From the NCBI GenBank assembly GCA_002189035.1, contig CM007989.1, forward strand, positions 3,286,001-3,350,000: a DNA stretch of 64,000 nucleotides. The letters run 5' to 3'. Position 1 is the stretch's first letter, and each line of letters starts with the position of its first letter. A program made the position numbers and the translations under genes. The stretch is from Utricularia gibba. Taxonomy: Eukaryota; Streptophyta; Magnoliopsida; Lamiales; Lentibulariaceae. Positions 59,125-64,000 of the stretch are shown here, one piece after another. The notes under the pieces were generated by a model that had not been told where the DNA came from, made no database searches, and worked only from the letters and a program-made list of their open reading frames with translations.

Positions 59125-59558
59125 GTGCGCCAATTCTTCGCCATAGTCCTTAGCAAGGGCGCTTCATAGCCGCTGTGTGCTTTAAGCTGCGTGCAAGCAA
59201 CAAAATAGTCATTCATTGCCTTTTCCATGGTATTTGAGATAATTTTTCAAGGATAATTGAAAAATAATTCTTCAGTTTCATAGATAGCAGAGAACGCACA
59301 TTTAGGCGTATGCTTGTCTTGCAGAGCAAAGCTATGCCTGTTGTAATTGAAAAAACGGCATCGTATCTAAACATTAAAACCGCAGTTCAGGAACTACATC
59401 AACAGCTATCCGCAACAAGATTGACCCGTGTAGCAAACTGAGAAACTTTAGCCGTTCGCTGCACTGTTGAACTACGAAGAATTGATGCCTGTGGACATCA
59501 AAGTTTCCTGTTAAAGGACATGAAAGGGCTCAAAACAATGTAAAATTTTCAGATAATT
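59125..59558. other. Convergent intergenic region (3' UTRs)
   Basis: Between the stop codons of FolD (+) and threonine aspartase (-). It should hold both 3' UTRs. No other signal seen. Confidence 0.55.
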
Positions 59559-61786
59559 TCAGTAGACCTTGGGGCGATCCATGGAGCTTCCATAAAAACC
59601 AATCCCGAAAGAAGGCGATGTGTATGATGCAGCGATCTCAACAGCTTTCAGCTCGGTAGGTGCAGCACCCTAGATGAACAAATAAGTAAGTGAAAGCTTC
59701 ACAGAAGTTTGGATGATCGAGCTTGTTCTTGCAAGGATCATGAGATATTTTTTTTTTTCGGACTGCAAGCTGATTCTAAGGTAAAAATGGGATTCCTAGT
59801 AGATTCTGTAGAAATGGAATTTCTCATCACTGGTGGTAAAGGAACTACATCATAGACTTGGTGTGTTAACTTACTTCAGAGGAAGCCTCAGCCTGAACAA
59901 CTAAAATCCCCGCACTCCTATCCTCGTGAATTTGCCCATCATTTAGAAAGCGTTGCAAGATTTTTGCGGAAGCAGATAGTGGACTTGCCTGGGACCTGAA
60001 ATAGGTATGAGTTATTAACAAATTTCTGCATCTCCATGTCTCCAAAGTAAGACCAAAGTACAAAGTGATCGCAGAGCGTACACTGCACATGATGTACAGC
60101 ATTCTCTAGCTGCAAATTCCTTCATTAAGTACTCTCCAGCACCACTCACGCAGCATCCTACAATACAAGGAGCTCTAAGGTGACTTGTTGTGGACGCCCA
60201 ACACCCAGCACCATATGATGCGGCTAACCCCACACGACCACTGACCTACAAGAACAGGGGATATATCTGAATGCGAATAGACATTTGATTATGAATTGTT
60301 AGAAGAAGAACCTTGAGAGAAATGCCACCACTAGATGCTCCACAGGCTATACGGCCTTCAGAATCTACACAGATTACTCCAACTGTGTCCATTACAATAC
60401 TCTCCTCTTCTATTGTTGACTGTCTTTCAGATGACTGAACAACCTTCGCCTTTCGGAGATCAAAGGAATGAGCCTCTACATCTGGAATAGGTTGCCCATG
60501 GTTACGTGGAATAGGAATGACTGCATAATGTATTCATGGTCGCCACTAAATGATGAGAGGCATATATGTAATGAGTAATGTATTCAAGTAAACTTGAACA
60601 ATAATTTCCCAAAGACATACAGTGTTTACTGGCTGTAGCTCCTCCATCAGCTGCAATTCTGGCATCATCAAGCATCATTTTATATCTTCTCCATTGGCGC
60701 TTTGCCCTTTCTGTCACCAACCACTGCCAGAAAACATATCAGGTAACATCAATAAAATTTATTGTGTGGCAAATGAAAAAAAAAATTAAATAAAAAAAAG
60801 CATGCCTCACTAGCTTTTCCATCAGTACCACTGACATTCTTGGACTTTGCCCATAAACGAGCCCCTTCACCCACCAAAAACCTTAGCAATAATATTTCCT
60901 ATTAAAGGGATGATGACCAAAGCAAATAACTGAAGTCTAGGTATAAATAAATAAAAATCGATCCTAGAATAAAGCAATGTTCCCAAGATGACTCATAAGT
61001 TTCGGAATAAACTTACAGCTAATATAGAAGACTAGTTGCATAACCATACAACAAAAAAAGGTGAAACATACATTGGCCTAATTCGACCTAATAGTGAAGA
61101 TGCCAGCATCTGCTCTTTAGCAAGCAAAAAAGCTACTCGGATTGGGTTTCTAACACCTGTTAGAAATCAGCTTCAAGAGAGTAAACAAAATAATCGAGAA
61201 GAGAAGCAATAAATCACAAATACGCCTCACTTAATATACCTGGTACAGCTCCAACTGCACCAAACACTCTTGAGTGACCATCCATTATACTAGCATCACA
61301 TTCCACATGACCATCCTCAGTCAAACTCGAGCCTCGCCCTGCATTTATGTTTGGATCATCCTGAAGACGCATCAAATGTAACAATTTCCCAATGAATCAT
61401 TTATGCATATCAATATCAAAAGAACTCCCGAATAAAGTCATTCAACGAGGTAATTCTTAAGTAAATAATAGCCAAACAAACTGACCTCCAGGACTTCAAT
61501 TGCGGCTGCAACAGCATCCACACATCCACCAGATCCCTATATCAAAAAAAAAAAAAAAAACATCACTTTGAAGTGTCCAGATATCTCAATATCACTTCAC
61601 CATACAACTGATTCGGAAAATTCGAGGGATGTAGAAAAGTACCTTCCTGAGTATACAAGCCGAAGCAATACACGCGCGCTTCATAGCGCATCGCAGCGCC
61701 TTCTCGGAAGAATGCGAGTGGAATCCCGCGCCTACGTGAACGGCTACGAAGAATCTTCCACTCTGATCACTCTCTTCGCCAGCCAT
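59559..61786 (-). CDS. Putative threonine aspartase (Taspase1/isoaspartyl peptidase T2 family)
   Basis: An N-terminal nucleophile hydrolase that cleaves itself before a catalytic Thr. Ten exons: 61786-61643, 61536-61486, 61360-61240, 61156-61072, 60881-60806, 60723-60621, 60520-60312, 60245-60082, 59995-59875, 59669-59559; 394 residues and no frame breaks. Motifs: [77 protein letters not shown] with the catalytic Thr of DTVGV, and [23 protein letters not shown]. The intron after exon 5 has a GC donor (GTGAG|GCATGC); phase and family similarity support it. Its plant substrate is not known to me. The neighbour NAD-ME2 is also a neighbour in Arabidopsis, from memory. Confidence 0.92.
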
Positions 61787-62170
61787 CGTCGTAGAGGTAC
61801 AATACCGACTCTTCGAAACCTTGAACTTCAATAGCAAATAACTATTTACCGGAGTTTCTTTTTTCCAGTCACGTCTTTCGGAGATTCTACTTTGTGTATC
61901 AACATTTCTTTAATTTAAAAATTCGGGTTCCCATCAAAATATAGAATAAAAATATCTAATTCACGCTGAAAAATATTTTTAAAAGTAAAAAAGGGATACA
62001 AGTGCAATAATAACCAGGAATTCATTTTTCTCTCTCAAAACATAAAAAAAAAAGTGAAAAAAATCTCATTACCGAGTACTCCATTAGAAAGAAAAATTAT
62101 TACACGGTGCCAGTAAGTGCAAATAAGGCACAGTTACACGAACTCGGGAGAAAAAAATTCACAAATGCGA
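61787..62170. other. AT-rich intergenic region
   Basis: Promoter of the threonine aspartase gene and 3' UTR of the malic enzyme gene. Strongly AT-rich at 61900-62110. No other feature. Confidence 0.55.
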
Positions 62171-64000
62171 TCACTTCTCGTGAACAAGAGGGCTGTAAAT
62201 AGGGAACCACATGTTGCTTTTCACGTATTGGATCGTCTCATCCTGTGGCAGAAGTAACGTGGGACGCTGTGAGTACTTCTACACTTGAATGTAAATCTAT
62301 CTTTGAGGCAGCAAATGGTGCAAACTACAGCTGAGTTTTACCTTGGACATCCTCGCCAGCTCTTTTGGCCCGACATCATGGTGGCCTTCGGCGACATCCT
62401 CGGCGATCGCTGCCCGGAGTACAGCAGCTCCCACTTCAGCCGTGATATCTCGGATGCTGATCAACAAAGCATCATGAAGTTATCTTTGTGTCTTGTAGAT
62501 GAAAGTCTAGTTTATACCAGGTATATGTGCTCGTAAAAACCGTGTTTTTGTCTCTTGTAATGTATGGGAAACCAAAAAGGTAAAATGAAAACCGTCACTA
62601 ACCTGTCAATGGATGGATAGAGAATGCCTTGTTGAATTTCTTCATCCGTCATGTATGAAGCAAGACTGCGGAAAAAGCAACATCTGAATCTTCTCCAGCT
62701 TCATGTTTCCCAAAAAGTACAAGGATGAACCATTAGATAGAGACAGTTTTATAATGCTAACCACTCGGCAGCTGCCTGCAACATGTCATCAGTAATTATA
62801 CGGGCGCCAGCTACGAGGCTTCCCAAGCCAATGCTGTAAGAGTAGAGAGGCTCAGTGAAAGAAAACGCATAACAACAAGCACATTGGCAGTAGCCGCCAA
62901 TACAGACCCTGGAAAGAGGTACATATTATTTGCTTGATTCACATGCCCTATTTTTCCATTTCCTGCCACAAGAAGTGCTTAGTAGAGTCAATCAGAGATG
63001 CACCATTTCCAACAACCATTGCTGTATCTTTAAAGAAACCAGAAGGATGAGGTTTAAGATAATAAGCATATCTTGAATGTCCGAGGAATATACCAAGATC
63101 AACATTTTCGAAGGGGGATCCACTTGCAAAGACAATATTTTCACCAGCATGTTTAAAGGCATCCGCAGCAGAGCATTCAGCTGTTCCACAAAGAATTTAG
63201 TGCTAAGTGGCAGTTCCATCCGCAGCATGCATGAAACATTTTATTGATGAGAACCAACCATTGGCTGTGGGATTTGACATAGCAAAGATGGCCGGTTTTT
63301 TAGAGTCAGAATTCCGCATCGCCTTTAGAATCTGATTAGAAGCTCCAAGAGAAAAAAAAAAAAAAAAAAAGAAATCATTCATACAGCACGTGAGCATTGC
63401 ATCATATCATATACTCCAACAGCAAAACTCGGAATGAATGCCAACAGAAAAAGATCCCTTAGGAAATTGGAAACTGAGGCTACAAAATAGAACACGGTAA
63501 CGCTCATCCTTTTTCGAGAAAATCCTCACTTACATCAAAAAATGCATCTACTTTTTCATGCAAAAAAAGAGCTCAAGAACTAAACTCAGACTCATGCAAT
63601 AAGGATACAGCAGAGAAATCACGATGGGAAGAGTGAAAAGAAAGTCATGAGAAGGAAAACAAACCTCCTCATTAAAGATTCCACCGACGCCTGACAAACC
63701 AAGCAGTACATGAGGCTTTACTTTGTCAACCTTCATAAAATTGATGGAAATTATTAATTATAATGGAAACACTTTTTAGTCTTATAAGAACAAAAAACAA
63801 TTGCGATACATGAATAGCCACTATGTCTCGGTCTGAGTTGACCCAAACAAAGACAATTAACTCATGTTTACAAGTAGATTTACCACTTCAAGCAGTCTGG
63901 ATCCCTCAGTGAGCCCAAATGCAGCGACCTCTCCCTGTGACTTGGCAAAAGGAGCAGCTGCGGAGTCCATGCTTTTTCTTGATTTCGTTATAAGACCCTG
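62171..64000 (-). CDS. NAD-ME: NAD-dependent malic enzyme, mitochondrial (3' part; gene continues past the right edge)
   Basis: NAD-ME decarboxylates malate to pyruvate with NAD in the mitochondrial matrix. Nine exons seen: beyond 64000 to 63884, 63730-63665, 63331-63259, 63180-63094, 62962-62908, 62833-62762, 62665-62603, 62456-62342, 62242-62171; 239 residues, phases consistent. Motifs: VKPHVLLGLSGVGGIFNEE, PAIFAMSNPTANAEC, AGENIVFASGSPFENVDL, VNQANNMYLFPG, GARIITDDMLQAAAECLA, MTDEEIQQGILYPSID and the C-terminus MWFPIYSPLVHEK. The sequence is closest in memory to the NAD-ME2 (59 kDa, beta) subunit, which pairs with NAD-ME1. The substrate-binding N-terminal half lies outside the window. Confidence 0.94.

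Noticed and set aside
62992-63228. Leu-rich 78-residue minus-strand frame inside the malic enzyme gene
   Set aside because: It is an off-frame reading of the exon at 63180-63094 plus introns.
1-64000. Retrotransposons, tRNA or rRNA genes
   Set aside because: I saw no reverse transcriptase, integrase or long terminal repeats, and no tRNA A/B box pair or rRNA stretch stood out by eye. A profile search could still find degraded pieces.

Overview
This is nuclear DNA from a flowering plant, almost certainly a eudicot. The genes have many short GT-AG introns, and the families are plant-specific: a PRONE RopGEF, an AT-hook/PPC protein, a non-RD LRR receptor kinase cluster, a ferric-chelate reductase and a NAD-malic enzyme. 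Intergenic DNA is AT-rich. From memory, much of the gene content matches the top of Arabidopsis chromosome 4 (MED12, RopGEF3, class 3 lipase, dsRBD protein, RH8 helicase, FolD, threonine aspartase, NAD-ME2), so the window looks like a conserved neighbourhood. I cannot name the species.

Layout. Positions 1-13.6 kb, + strand: the 3' end of a ferric reduction oxidase, a small DUF3245-like gene, and MED12 (12 coding exons). The 5' leader and first-exon region of MED12 (about 0.8 kb) is duplicated in front of the small gene. Positions 14.0-21.8 kb, - strand: RopGEF, a small C2 protein, a type II membrane protein of unknown function, and a class 3 lipase. Positions 24.2-44 kb, - strand: three LRR-XII type receptor kinases, two of them products of a recent tandem duplication. 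The third is split by a 6.85 kb Mutator-like element (MULE, 36133-42982) with a 10 bp target site duplication. Positions 47-64 kb: AHL (+), a stand-alone dsRBD protein (-), a GT90 O-glucosyltransferase (-), an R2R3-MYB (-), a DHH1/DDX6-type RNA helicase (-), plastid-type FolD (+), threonine aspartase (-), and the 3' half of NAD-malic enzyme (-, running off the right edge).

The most unusual object is the MULE. One spliced reading frame appears to join a MULE transposase (DDE, SWIM and CCHC modules) to a Ulp1/C48 SUMO-protease-like domain. The element also carries arrays of a roughly 101 bp unit made of two hairpins, with loop orientation alternating strictly from unit to unit in the larger array. 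Both ends carry ladders of a degenerate short motif. The coding part is decayed by three TGA stops and loss of the Ulp1 catalytic cysteine, all explicable as G:C to A:T changes.

A second pattern concerns quality. Short deletions, mostly in G runs or short repeats, break frames in two RLKs, in the GT90 gene (twice) and in the housekeeping FolD gene. This may be real decay for the RLKs, but finding it in FolD points to assembly indels. All exon coordinates were inferred by eye from splice sites, phase and protein similarity remembered from families. No search was run.
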